From contig NZ_JAKNUT010000001.1 in assembly GCF_023155855.1 (NCBI RefSeq), positions 1,054,001 to 1,118,000 on the forward strand: DNA of 64,000 nt. Direction: 5' to 3'. The notes beneath the pieces are model-generated. The model did not search any database. It was not told where the DNA came from and saw only the letters and a list, made by a program, of their open reading frames with translations. The position numbers and the translations under genes were made by a program. Within the stretch, counting starts at the first letter, position 1; every line of letters begins with the position of its first letter. Source of the stretch: Microbacterium aoyamense (GTDB lineage: Bacteria; Actinomycetota; Actinomycetes; Actinomycetales; Microbacteriaceae). Shown one piece after another: positions 52,249 to 60,395 of this stretch.

Positions 52249-54629
52249 TTCGAGGTCCTTTCGAATATCACCCGCAGTGATCCCGACTGAGGATCGACGG
52301 CGACGATTCTGGTCACGTCAGGATTGGACGTCAAGGCACCGAATTCGTAATCCTCCCAGGTGTTACCGACACGCAACTCTCGGCCGAGGACGACGTGGAC
52401 CTCGCCGGATGCCGATTGCGCGTACCTACGAGACACCTCACCCCAGATGTGCTGAGTCGACTCACCCCATGGCGGCATCGCGATGCCGTTGTCCGTCAAG
52501 TAGGTCTCCAGCGTGACCGAGTCGTAACGATGCGCAAGGCCGGCGGCGATTCCGGAACTTCCGACGGGCTTCTCCATTCCATCGAAACTCGTTCGCCCCG
52601 ACCAGAAGACATGCTTGTCCGGGGGGATGTTGAAGACGATCTCGTCAGGATTCACAGGGCCAACCGGAGGTTCAGGAGTTCTCGTTTCGAGCAACGACGC
52701 GATGTCGACATAGCCGGCCTCCGAACCCCAGGAGACGGAAGAATCACCGAGGGAAACCGGGTCCACCGGAACGTCGTCCGCACCGTCTCCGAGGGTACCG
52801 TCGTCGGTTGAGTGACCGAGGTCACCACCTGCGGAGTCGGCGACGTCGCCGCCTGATCCCGCGCCGTCACCCGTGCCATCGTGACCGCCGCCGCCTTCAC
52901 CGCCGCTGCCGCCGCCGGAGTCGCCCGTCGTGGTGTCGGGATCGCGCACGATCGTCGTCTCGCCCGAGCCGCCCGTCTCGGTGCGGGTCGGAGCATCGTC
53001 GACGATGGAGTTCACGGGACCGGGCCCGGTCTCGCCTCGGACGCCGCCTGCCGCGACCAGCTCGGGCTCACGCACGGGCGCGGTGACCGCGGCATCCACT
53101 CCACCGTCGCCGGTGCGGAGGGCGTCGTCGAACGCGCCCGTCGGGAGCTCGACGCGGATGCCGGACGCTTCGAGCACCGGGGTGCCGTCGTCGAGGCGTG
53201 CCGTGACGGTGTTGAGATCGACACCGGCATCGGCCAGATAGTCGAGCGCGGATGCCGAGTCCATCGCGGTGTAGACCTCGATGTGCGGCGGGTCGAACGT
53301 CTTCGCCGCGAGGTCCATGCGACCGATGAGGTTGTCGAGCGATCCGAGCGCGCTGCCACCGAGACGCAGGGTGCCGTTGAGCGCCCACGCGGCCGGGTCG
53401 ACGAAGTCGGCGACGCGCGCCATCTTGGACAGGACCGATGCCGCGGTGGACGCGGTCTTGACGCCTGCGACCGCTGCTCCGCCGACGGGGATCAGCAGCG
53501 TGCCGACGTTGAAGACCGATTCGCCGAGCGCGGTGCCGGGGTCGTCCTCCCACTTGTCCCACGCGATGAGGGCCTTGCCCGTGTTGAGCCAGGCCTCGTC
53601 GGCGGAGTCTTTGAAGTCGCGGATCTCATCGGGGAGGATGCCGCCACCGAACGCCTGGGCGGCGTCGTCGGCCATGAAGACGAGGTTGAGTGGAGGCGTG
53701 GCGCTGATGACCGCGCCGGCGGCGAGCATGCCGAGGTTGCCCCACGCGGCGCCGTACGCGTCACCCGAGAACCATTCGCCGGTCGCCGGGTTGTATCCCA
53801 GGACGAGCGTGCCGAGGCCCTGGACGGTGCCCCACACGCCGCCGACGGCGATGCCCTCCCAGAGGAAGTCCTTGACGACGAAGTTGAATGTGGCCTCGCC
53901 ACAGCCCTCGGTGCGCTCGACGGGAGCGCCCCACGGCATCTCGGTGCCCTCGGGGATCTCCTCGATTCCGTACCCGAGCGGGTCGTTCTCGCTCGTCGCG
54001 GCGTGCAGCGGGGCGCCGCCGAAGAGGGCGCGGATCTTGTTCGCGCACGCGCGCTCGGCCTCCCACAGCGCGACCTGCTGCGCGTTGACGGCCGAGATCA
54101 GCTCGTTGTTGCGGTCGACGGCATCCTGATCCTCGTGCCACTCCTTCGTGACGTACCGGTACTGCGGGATGTCCTGCGTCGATTCGCCCGACGACGAGTA
54201 CGCGCCGTAGGCGTTCCACGAGCCGGAGTACTGCGTCGCGCTCACATAGGCCGGGTTGAGCTCCCGTACCCGGACACCACGGTCCACGGTGTTGTCGACG
54301 AACCACTGCGCCTGCGCGCGCAACGAGTCGAGCTCGGCCTTGATCGGCCGCACATCCGCCGCGAACCGCGTCAGCGCGGACGCGACGACGTCGAGGTTGT
54401 CGCCCGCGGCCGTCGCCTGCTGCGAGACCGGTTGCATGAGCCCGAGCAGTGTGCCCGACTCGGGTGCCGCGTAGACGGCGGCCATGCCCTGCCACTTCTG
54501 GTGCACCGCGGAGCCGTTGTCGCGCACGGATCCGGCGATCGTGCCGATCGTCGCGGCGTTCGCCTCGATCGTATCGGGGTCGATGCTCTGTCCGGGGATC
54601 TGCTGAGGGTCGATCGCGGCCGGCATCAC
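52245..54629 (-). CDS. T7SS polymorphic toxin with C-terminal ADP-ribosyl-cyclase (CD38-like) domain
   Basis: 794 residues. Residues ~15-140 are a helical secretion domain with a WxG motif (Trp46-Gln-Gly48). A hydrophobic region (~245-330) and a Gly/Asp/Ser-rich linker (~555-640) follow. The last 122 residues contain VFWSGR (Trp676), VTLETYL (Glu708), IWGEVSRRYA (Trp729) and YEFGAL (Glu762). These match, in order, CD38 LLWSR (Trp125), FTLEDTL (Glu146), FWKTVSRRFA (Trp189) and SVEVHNL (Glu226, catalytic). The domain should consume NAD as hydrolase or cyclase. The start codon overlaps the stop of the DUF6507-like gene upstream. The activity is inferred from homology. Confidence 0.85.
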   Translation of the reverse strand: MMPAAIDPQQIPGQSIDPDTIEANAATIGTIAGSVRDNGSAVHQKWQGMAAVYAAPESGTLLGLMQPVSQQATAAGDNLDVVASALTRFAADVRPIKAELDSLRAQAQWFVDNTVDRGVRVRELNPAYVSATQYSGSWNAYGAYSSSGESTQDIPQYRYVTKEWHEDQDAVDRNNELISAVNAQQVALWEAERACANKIRALFGGAPLHAATSENDPLGYGIEEIPEGTEMPWGAPVERTEGCGEATFNFVVKDFLWEGIAVGGVWGTVQGLGTLVLGYNPATGEWFSGDAYGAAWGNLGMLAAGAVISATPPLNLVFMADDAAQAFGGGILPDEIRDFKDSADEAWLNTGKALIAWDKWEDDPGTALGESVFNVGTLLIPVGGAAVAGVKTASTAASVLSKMARVADFVDPAAWALNGTLRLGGSALGSLDNLIGRMDLAAKTFDPPHIEVYTAMDSASALDYLADAGVDLNTVTARLDDGTPVLEASGIRVELPTGAFDDALRTGDGGVDAAVTAPVREPELVAAGGVRGETGPGPVNSIVDDAPTRTETGGSGETTIVRDPDTTTGDSGGGSGGEGGGGHDGTGDGAGSGGDVADSAGGDLGHSTDDGTLGDGADDVPVDPVSLGDSSVSWGSEAGYVDIASLLETRTPEPPVGPVNPDEIVFNIPPDKHVFWSGRTSFDGMEKPVGSSGIAAGLAHRYDSVTLETYLTDNGIAMPPWGESTQHIWGEVSRRYAQSASGEVHVVLGRELRVGNTWEDYEFGALTSNPDVTRIVAVDPQSGSLRVIFERTSK

Positions 54630-54970
54630 ATCACCCCAGACGGAAGATCCGGGGGATACACGGCGGCGACGGAGGCGGACTGCGCGTTCGCCGCCATTTC
54701 GAGATCACCCGTCACGTACGCCTCGGTCGCCGTCACGACACCGGAGGCGGATGCGCTGATCCGCGCATTCATGCCCTCGATGCGGGGGCCCTCCTCGATC
54801 GTGAAGTAGGACTGGATCGCCTCGGCGATCGCCCCGGACTGCGTCGCGGTCACGGCGCCCTCCATCGCGGGACCCAGCCCCGCAAGCGATGTCCCGAGCG
54901 CCTCGGCGTACGTGTTCACGTCGGTGAGTACGGCGACCACGCCGGACGGCTGAATGCTCCAGTTCGTCAT
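54626..54970 (-). CDS. DUF6507-like T7SS partner protein
   Basis: 114 residues, largely helical. It begins MTNWSIQPSGVVAVLTDVNTYAEALGTSLAGL and ends with a short proline-containing tail. The N-terminal NWxIxPxGVxxVL motif resembles the DUF6507 family that accompanies T7SS toxins in actinobacteria (recalled, to be confirmed). It overlaps the toxin start by 4 bases and probably helps present the toxin to the secretion system as a WXG100-like partner. Confidence 0.7.
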   Translation of the reverse strand: MTNWSIQPSGVVAVLTDVNTYAEALGTSLAGLGPAMEGAVTATQSGAIAEAIQSYFTIEEGPRIEGMNARISASASGVVTATEAYVTGDLEMAANAQSASVAAVYPPDLPSGVM

Positions 54971-54992
54971 TCGTGCGTACGGTCAGCCGGGT

Positions 54993-55304
54993 TCAGCCGA
55001 TCGCTTCGACGGCGGCGCGGGCTTTGCGGAGGGCGTCCTGCGCGGATTCGTCGTTGCGTTCGAGTGAGGAGCGGAGGGTCTGGATGATGCCGCGCACCTC
55101 GGCGGCGGCGTTCTTCCAGCGCAGCTCCTTGGCACGGTAGTCCTCGGACACGCCTTCCGCGGCGTAGTCGGCCATCGCCGCCTGCACGTCGCGGTCGCGC
55201 TGGTCGATGAGGGTCTCGAGGAGCGTTGCGACGCGGTTGAAGTTGTCCTGCGCGTTCTGGGATGCCGCGATGTCGTAGTCGCGACGGTCGCCCTGGTTCG
55301 CCAT
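54993..55304 (-). CDS. ESAT-6/WXG100-like small secreted protein
   Basis: 103 residues, highly charged and almost entirely helical, with two predicted long helices separated near residue 50-55. A WxG turn is absent (Trp63-Lys-Asn instead), but a YxxxE-like element (Tyr47-Ala-Ala-Glu50) lies at the inter-helix position. NCBI-type names for similar sequences include pore-forming ESAT-6 family protein; this is from memory. It is the second gene of the effector module. Confidence 0.75.
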   Translation of the reverse strand: MANQGDRRDYDIAASQNAQDNFNRVATLLETLIDQRDRDVQAAMADYAAEGVSEDYRAKELRWKNAAAEVRGIIQTLRSSLERNDESAQDALRKARAAVEAIG

Positions 55305-55317
55305 GATGCCCCGCCCC

Positions 55318-55653
55318 TTACTTTCCGGACCCGAACCGGGCCGCGTCGAACGCGGATCCGGCTTCGAGGCTCTGCGTCTGATCGACCATTGCGGTCTCGC
55401 CCTCGAGGAACGAGCGGTTCATGCCGCCGATGCCGCCCAGCACGCCGTCCAGCGCGGCCTTCAGCTCACCCGAGATCATGTCGGTGCGTCCCTTGAACCG
55501 GTCGAACGCGGCGCGTCCTGCGCCCTGGAATCGACCCTCGAGCGGCTCGGCCGCCTCGAGCAGCTGGCGGACGAGTCCCGCCAGCTCGTCGCTGGACCCG
55601 GACGTCGCCTTGCTCAGGACGGTGAGAGTGTCGGCACCCATCGCGAACTTCAT
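55318..55653 (-). CDS. WXG100-family protein
   Basis: 111 residues. MKFAMGADTLTVLSKATSGSSDELAGLVRQLLEAAEPLEGRFQGAGRAAFDRF is a typical WXG100 helix-turn-helix, with the turn residue Trp replaced by Phe (Phe42-Gln-Gly44). The second helix runs ~46-80. WXG100 proteins are dimeric T7SS substrates or chaperones for larger toxins. The ATG was chosen because of a GAAGGGAAG ribosome site; it is the first gene of the effector module. Confidence 0.85.
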   Translation of the reverse strand: MKFAMGADTLTVLSKATSGSSDELAGLVRQLLEAAEPLEGRFQGAGRAAFDRFKGRTDMISGELKAALDGVLGGIGGMNRSFLEGETAMVDQTQSLEAGSAFDAARFGSGK

Positions 55654-55791
55654 GGTCGCTTCCCTTCTCGGATGCGAGGGGATCGGCATCCGATACATCA
55701 AGGCTAACCCGGCCACTCGGTAGACCATGTCCCCCAAATGGCCGATAACGGGGCAGAACCGGCGAGAGAAATTTATTCCCTTGCGACGTCG
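55654..55791 (-). promoter_or_regulatory. Upstream region of the T7SS effector module
   Basis: This 138-base gap before the first WXG100 gene must contain its promoter. On the minus strand a TTAGCCTTGATG stretch around 55694-55705 resembles a -10 region with a ~45-base leader. I see no clear operator. Confidence 0.3.
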
Positions 55792-56214
55792 CTAGTCCTC
55801 GATCGTGATGGTGGCGTACTCATCCCCGCCGGCGAGGGTCCACGCGAGCGAGTCGGCGAGGATCTCGCGCAGCACGTCGAGGTCGATCTTCGAGAGGTCC
55901 TTGATGTAGATGCACGACACGCTCGACGTGTGGTCGCCGAGTCGCGCGAGCTGCTCCGCGTGCTTGTCGGTGAAGGCGTAGACCGTCGTCGACGCCTTGC
56001 GCGGCGCGAAGGCGAGGATCGGCATGTCGCCTTCGGTGCCCGTTGGGTAGCGGTAGTGGCACGACCCGAAGCCCACGATGCTGCTCGACCACATCTCGGG
56101 CTCGCGGCCCGACACGTCGGCGTACAGCTCCAGGAGCGTCTCGGCGTCCTCGCGCCGCCGCGCAGGAGTGACCGTCGCGATGTACTCGAGGACGCTCTGT
56201 CCGGTCTTCTCCAT
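55792..56214 (-). CDS. DUF1801-domain protein
   Basis: 140 residues. It matches the DUF1801/YdhG fold: SVLEYIATVTPARRREDAETLLELYADVSGREPEMW, IVGFGSCHYRYPTGTEGDMPILAFAPRKASTTVY and CIYIKDLSKIDLDVLREIL. The family is small, widespread and functionally uncharacterised; an iron-regulated or stress role has been proposed. Its ATG shares a base with the stop of the glycosylase gene upstream (TGATG). Confidence 0.88.
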   Translation of the reverse strand: MEKTGQSVLEYIATVTPARRREDAETLLELYADVSGREPEMWSSSIVGFGSCHYRYPTGTEGDMPILAFAPRKASTTVYAFTDKHAEQLARLGDHTSSVSCIYIKDLSKIDLDVLREILADSLAWTLAGGDEYATITIED

Positions 56215-56798
56215 CAGACACCGCCTCCGCCGGAGGATTTCGCCGCTGCTTTCGTCGCGCGCTTGAACTCGCGCACCTTCGTGAGCGACTCGGCCGACAC
56301 GATGTCCGCGACGCTGCGGAACGACCCCTCGTCGCCGTACGCGCCGGCGGCTTCGCGCCAGCCCGCGCCCGTGAAGCCGTACTGCTTGCCGAGCAGGGCG
56401 AGGAAGATCTTCGCCTTCTGCTCTCCGAATCCGGGCAGCGCCTTGAGGCGCGTGAGCACGGTCGCCCCGTCGGGGTCGCCCTGGCGCCAGATCGCCGCGG
56501 CATCACCGCCCCAGTCGTTCACGACGGCGGTGCACAGCGCCTGCACGCGGGCCGCCATCGATCCGGGGAAGCGGTGCACGGCGGGCGTCGTCGAGAACGC
56601 CTGCGCGAACTGGTCGGGGTCGTAGTGGGCGAGGGCCGTGGCATCCATCGATCCCGTCCGTTCGCGGATCTTCAGCGGGCCCGCGAACGCGGTCTCCATC
56701 GCGACCTGCTGATCCAGGAGCATGCCGATGAGCAGGGCGAGCGGGTCGTCGGTCAGCAGCTGGTCGGCGGCGGCGTCGCCCGTGATGTGCAGGGTCAT
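56214..56798 (-). CDS. HhH-GPD-type base-excision repair glycosylase
   Basis: 194 residues. The DDPLALLIGMLLDQQVAMETAFAGP helix and the LKALPGFGEQKAKIFLALLGKQYG helix-hairpin-helix are those of the HhH-GPD superfamily. The GPD catalytic region is shortened compared with AlkA or EndoIII, and an obvious catalytic Asp is not seen, so substrate and activity are uncertain. AAGACT 7 bases before the ATG is a weak leaderless box. The DUF1801 gene is coupled downstream. Confidence 0.87.
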   Translation of the reverse strand: MTLHITGDAAADQLLTDDPLALLIGMLLDQQVAMETAFAGPLKIRERTGSMDATALAHYDPDQFAQAFSTTPAVHRFPGSMAARVQALCTAVVNDWGGDAAAIWRQGDPDGATVLTRLKALPGFGEQKAKIFLALLGKQYGFTGAGWREAAGAYGDEGSFRSVADIVSAESLTKVREFKRATKAAAKSSGGGGV

Positions 56799-56849
56799 GA
56801 GCCCCAGTCTTCCACCGGACGCCCATGCGGGCGATGGGAGGATGGATGC

Positions 56850-58229
56850 GTGAGCCCTGCCGAGTCGCCGATCGAGAGCCTGGCCGAGCATGCGCGCGAG
56901 ACGCGCGTCGTCGTCATCGGGGGCGGGATCGCGGGACTCGTCGCAGCGCTCGAGTGCGCGAAGGTCGGGATGCGCGTGACGCTGCTCGAAGAATCCGACG
57001 AGCTCGGTGGCGCGATCCGCTCGCGCACGGTCGACGACGTCGTCCTTCCGGTCGGCGCCGACGGCTACGCGACGACGGGCGGCCACGTGCGCGCGCTCGT
57101 CGACGAGCTGGAGCTCACCGACCTCGTGCGTCCCGAGGCGCCTCTCGAGGCCTGGGTCGCGGGCGTACCCGGTGGGCCGGCACCGCTGCCCGTCGAAACG
57201 GTGCTCGGCATCCCGGCGAACCCGTGGGATCCGACCGTGCGGCGGATCATCGGGTGGGGTGGCGTGTGGCGTGCCTACCTCGATCGTCTGCGTCCTCCCC
57301 TCACGATCGGGCAGCAGAACAACCTCGACACGCTCGTGCGTGGCCGAATGGGCGGCCTCGTCGTCGATCGGCTCGTCGCGCCGCTGAGCGTCGGACGCCA
57401 CGGCCTGCTCCCGTCCGAGGTGGACGTCGAGATCGCGGCGCCGGGCCTCGGCTCCGCGCTCACCCGGACCGGTTCGCTCGGCGGGGGCGTCGCGCAGCTC
57501 CGCGGATCGCGCGCCGATGCGCCCGCCTACGAGACGCTCGAGGGCGGACTCGCCCCGCTCGTCGAGGCCCTCACGCAGCGGCTCCACGACTACGGCGTCG
57601 ACGTCCGCACGGGTGCGCGGGTCGAGGCGATCGAGCGCGGGTGGCGGGTCCGTCTGGATGACGAGGAGCGGGATGCCGAGATCGTCGTGGTCGCGGCATC
57701 CGTCGCCGAGTCCCACCGCCTGCTCGCGCCCCACGTCGCCGCCGTCGTTCCCGAGACCCCGCGCACGCTGGACGTCGTGACGCTCGTCGTCGACGGCGAC
57801 CTGCCCGCGCGGGCCGTCTACGCGGTGCCCGGATCCGGTCCCCTCACCGCAGTCTCAGTGGTGTCTTCACGGTGGCCGTGGCTCACCGCGCTGCTCGGCG
57901 ATGGGCGCTCGGTCGTCCGGGCGACCCTCGCGTCGGCGCCGGCCGACGACGCCGCGGCGATCGCCGAGGCCGAGGCCGCGGCATCCGTCGCCCTCGGCGT
58001 CGGCGCGCTCGCCGTCCGCGACGCGCGCATCGACCGCCTCGCGACGGCCCGTCCGCGATCGGCTCGCGGCCACGTCGATGCCGCTGCGCGCGTGCGCGCC
58101 GCCGTCAGCGCGCTGCCCGGCCTCGGCGTCGTCGGCGCGGGGGTCGCGGGGAGCGGACTCGCACAGGTGATTCCGGACGCCGTCGCCGAGGCGGAGCGCT
58201 TGCGACGGGGCGCCCTGTTCGGCGCATGA
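56850..58229 (+). CDS. hemY: FAD-dependent protoporphyrinogen/coproporphyrinogen oxidase
   Basis: 459 residues. The N-terminal VVVIGGGIAGLVAALECAKVGMRVTLLEESDELGGAIRS is a complete FAD-binding GxGxxG (24-29) with the ELGG motif. YETLEGGLAPLVEAL and the C-terminal GLGVVGAGVAGSGLAQVIPDAVAEAE fit the HemY/CgoX family. In actinobacteria it oxidises coproporphyrinogen III to coproporphyrin III. hemD lies 1.3 kb downstream, supporting a haem role. The start GTG has a GGGAGGATG ribosome region. Confidence 0.88.
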   Translation: MSPAESPIESLAEHARETRVVVIGGGIAGLVAALECAKVGMRVTLLEESDELGGAIRSRTVDDVVLPVGADGYATTGGHVRALVDELELTDLVRPEAPLEAWVAGVPGGPAPLPVETVLGIPANPWDPTVRRIIGWGGVWRAYLDRLRPPLTIGQQNNLDTLVRGRMGGLVVDRLVAPLSVGRHGLLPSEVDVEIAAPGLGSALTRTGSLGGGVAQLRGSRADAPAYETLEGGLAPLVEALTQRLHDYGVDVRTGARVEAIERGWRVRLDDEERDAEIVVVAASVAESHRLLAPHVAAVVPETPRTLDVVTLVVDGDLPARAVYAVPGSGPLTAVSVVSSRWPWLTALLGDGRSVVRATLASAPADDAAAIAEAEAAASVALGVGALAVRDARIDRLATARPRSARGHVDAAARVRAAVSALPGLGVVGAGVAGSGLAQVIPDAVAEAERLRRGALFGA

Positions 58230-58330
58230 TCCCTCTCGGACGCCCGATGTCAAGGGTGGATGCCGGAATCGGAATACAGGGCTACCCTGGGAAAGTCATC
58301 AGGCGCACCACCCGAGCGTGAGGAGACCCC

Positions 58331-58723
58331 ATGAGGGGCAAGGCAGGACTCGTCGTCGGACTCGCCGTGGGGTATGTCCTCGGCACGCGCGCCGGGCGCG
58401 AGCGATACGAGCAGATCAAGACGCAGTGGCTCAAGGTGTGGAACACCGCACCCGTGCAGAATCAGGTCGACAAGGTGAAGGACTTCACCACGTCGGCGGT
58501 CCTCGCGCTGCCGACGACGCTGTGGAACACCGCGGTGAAGGTCGGCAAGGCGGCGACCTCGAACGGCACGCCGGGGCAGCGCCTCGATGCGTCGATCAAG
58601 GTCGGCAAGGACAGCGCCGACGACATCGCGGGGGCGGCGAAGAAGAACGCCGAAGCCGTGAAGGACGCGGCTCAGGACGCCCTCGACGACGTCGCCGGCA
58701 CCCAGGGCCGAGGCGGCGCCTGA
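58331..58723 (+). CDS. YtxH-like membrane-associated protein
   Basis: 130 residues. One N-terminal hydrophobic helix (KAGLVVGLAVGYVLGTRAGRERYEQI) precedes an amphipathic, Lys/Asp-rich helical region (~35-120). The GYxLGTRAGRERYEQI motif is common to actinobacterial YtxH/DUF proteins. The start has a GAGGAG ribosome site. It is the first gene of a trio with a holin-like protein and a DUF3618 protein, often found together in actinobacteria. Function unknown, possibly envelope stress. Confidence 0.85.
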   Translation: MRGKAGLVVGLAVGYVLGTRAGRERYEQIKTQWLKVWNTAPVQNQVDKVKDFTTSAVLALPTTLWNTAVKVGKAATSNGTPGQRLDASIKVGKDSADDIAGAAKKNAEAVKDAAQDALDDVAGTQGRGGA

Positions 58724-58724
58724 C

Positions 58725-59126
58725 ATGACGACTCCGCGCGGCTTCCGCGACCGCGCCGACGACAGCCTTCTGACGCTGCTCGGCGAGATTCCGGAGCTCA
58801 TCCGCAACCTGGTGATCGCCGAGGTCGATGCCGGCAAGGCGTGGGTCAAGAAGACGGCGAAGGATGCCGGAGTCGGCGCCGGCTGGATAGCCGCCGCCCT
58901 CTTCTTCCTCTTCTGGACGGTTCCCGCGCTCGGCGCCTTCGTCATCATCGGCCTGTCGTCGTGGTGGCCCGCCTGGCTGTCGGCGCTGGTCGTGTTCGTC
59001 GCGATGCTCCTCATCGCGATCGTGCTCGCGCTCCTCGGCATTCTGCGGTTCCGCCGGATCGGCAAGTCCCAGAATCCGGTCGAGTCCGTCGTCATCGACG
59101 TGAAGGAGATCCGCGATGAGCTCTAA
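58725..59126 (+). CDS. Phage-holin-family membrane protein (DUF1469-like)
   Basis: 133 residues. It begins with RADDSLLTLLGEIPELIRNLVIAEVDAGKAWVKKTAKDAGVG, the amphipathic part of the actinobacterial holin-X/DUF1469 family, followed by two membrane helices (~45-70 and 77-102). Despite the name this chromosomal group is not linked to phage lysis. It starts 1 base after the YtxH stop and overlaps the DUF3618 gene by 11 bases. Confidence 0.88.
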   Translation: MTTPRGFRDRADDSLLTLLGEIPELIRNLVIAEVDAGKAWVKKTAKDAGVGAGWIAAALFFLFWTVPALGAFVIIGLSSWWPAWLSALVVFVAMLLIAIVLALLGILRFRRIGKSQNPVESVVIDVKEIRDEL

Positions 59127-59388
59127 TCTGCCCGTGCCGCGCACCGGCGTGCCCATCGGCATCGACGACCCCGTCGTCAAGGCGCGCACCGAGTTGAAGG
59201 CGGCGCTCGCCGCGATCGAAGACAAGGCGAACGTCCCGCGCCGGATCTCGCGAGCGACCGACGAGAGCGTGGCGAAGGCGCGCACGTTCGTGCGGCAGAA
59301 TCCCGCTCTCGGCATCGCTTCCGTCGTCGCGGCGGCCGCCCTGGTGGGTGGAGCGGTATGGGGTCTGGTTCGGCTCTACACCCGCTGA
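59116..59388 (+). CDS. DUF3618-family membrane protein
   Basis: 90 residues with a charged N-terminal region (VVKARTELKAALAAIEDKANVPRRISRATDESVAKARTFVRQNPALGIA) and one C-terminal membrane helix (~70-86). The RxELxxTLxxLExKxxxPxR motif of DUF3618 is present in a degenerate form. It overlaps the holin-family gene and ends the trio. The gap after it (59389-59542) holds a possible TATGCT box at 59425 and no ORF. Confidence 0.85.
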   Translation: MSSNLPVPRTGVPIGIDDPVVKARTELKAALAAIEDKANVPRRISRATDESVAKARTFVRQNPALGIASVVAAAALVGGAVWGLVRLYTR

Positions 59389-59424
59389 CCTCCACCCTCG
59401 CGCTTCCGATGCGGCGGCGCGGGG

Positions 59425-59430
59425 TATGCT
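59425..59430 (+). promoter_or_regulatory. Possible -10 box (TATGCT) upstream of hemD
   Basis: TATGCT lies in the 154-base gap before hemD, preceded at 17 bases by GCTTCC, a poor -35. It would leave a leader of about 110 bases, unusually long for this window. Confidence 0.3.
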
Positions 59431-59542
59431 CGGGGTCAGGCAGTGCAATGGTGCGGATGCTGCCGATCGCGCGAACCCCGATTCATCAGCGCGTCGGCTG
59501 CCCGGCCGCCGGGCGGTCGACCGAGTCACACGAGAGTCGACC

Positions 59543-60382
59543 ATGACCACAGCCTCGCGGCCCACGCCCGACAAGCCCCTCGCGGGCTGGCGCGTGCTCG
59601 TGCCTCGCGGGGGCCCGTGGGGCGACGCGGTCGCGGCATCCCTCCGTCGTCAGGGGGCGACGCCGGTCATCGCGCCCCTCATCAACTTCGCGCCGACCAA
59701 CGATCAGGCGACGCTCGATGAGGCGCTCGCCGACCTCGCCGCGGGGCGCTTCGACTGGCTGACGGTCACGAGCGCGACGACCGTCGACGTCCTCTACGCG
59801 TACCGCGCGACGATCCCCGCCCGCACGAAGGTCGCCGCCGTCGGCGAGACGACCGCAGCCGCGCTCCTGGCCGTGGGGTATCGCGTCGACCTCGTGCCCG
59901 ACGAAGACAACTCCGCCGCCGGCATGGCCGAGCAGCTCATCGCACTCGAGCCCGAACCGCTCGACGTCCTGACGCTCCGCAGCGAGATCGCCAAGCCGGT
60001 TCTGACGCGCATGCTCGCCGAGGCGGGGCATCGCGTGCGCAGCGTCGTCGCGTATCGCACTGTAGGCGTGCCCGTCACCGAGCGGATCGCGCAGGACGTG
60101 CGCTCGGGGCGGATCAACGCGATCCTCGTCACGAGCGGCTCGGTCGCCGATCAGGTGCACGCGCAGTTCCCCGACCTCCCCTCTGACACGCTCGTCGCCG
60201 CGATCGGTCCGCGCACCGCGAAGGATGCGCGTCGCGCGGGACTCTCGGTCGACGTCATCGCCGAGACGCAGACCGTCGAAGCGCTCATCGACGCCGTCGG
60301 CCGCTTCCCGCTGCCGCACGCCGCCGACGAGTTCGCGCCGCGCACCGGCACGATCCCGGTCTCCGCGCCCGAGCGCGACTGA
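59543..60382 (+). CDS. hemD: Uroporphyrinogen-III synthase
   Basis: 279 residues. LAGWRVLVPRGGPWGDAVAASLRRQGATPVIAPLINF is the N-terminal half-domain of HemD, and the middle LTVTSATTVDVLY and C-terminal AILVTSGSVADQVHAQFPDLP and VAAIGPRTAKDARRAGLSVDVIAE motifs are conserved in the two-lobed fold. It cyclises hydroxymethylbilane in tetrapyrrole synthesis. The HemY-like gene lies 1.3 kb upstream, so other haem genes may be close outside the window. Confidence 0.93.
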   Translation: MTTASRPTPDKPLAGWRVLVPRGGPWGDAVAASLRRQGATPVIAPLINFAPTNDQATLDEALADLAAGRFDWLTVTSATTVDVLYAYRATIPARTKVAAVGETTAAALLAVGYRVDLVPDEDNSAAGMAEQLIALEPEPLDVLTLRSEIAKPVLTRMLAEAGHRVRSVVAYRTVGVPVTERIAQDVRSGRINAILVTSGSVADQVHAQFPDLPSDTLVAAIGPRTAKDARRAGLSVDVIAETQTVEALIDAVGRFPLPHAADEFAPRTGTIPVSAPERD

Positions 60383-60395
60383 GCCGGTCCTCGTC

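Noticed and set aside
58725..59126. Reading the holin-family gene as evidence of a prophage.
   Set aside because: No other phage genes are nearby and the YtxH/holin/DUF3618 trio is a common chromosomal arrangement in actinobacteria.
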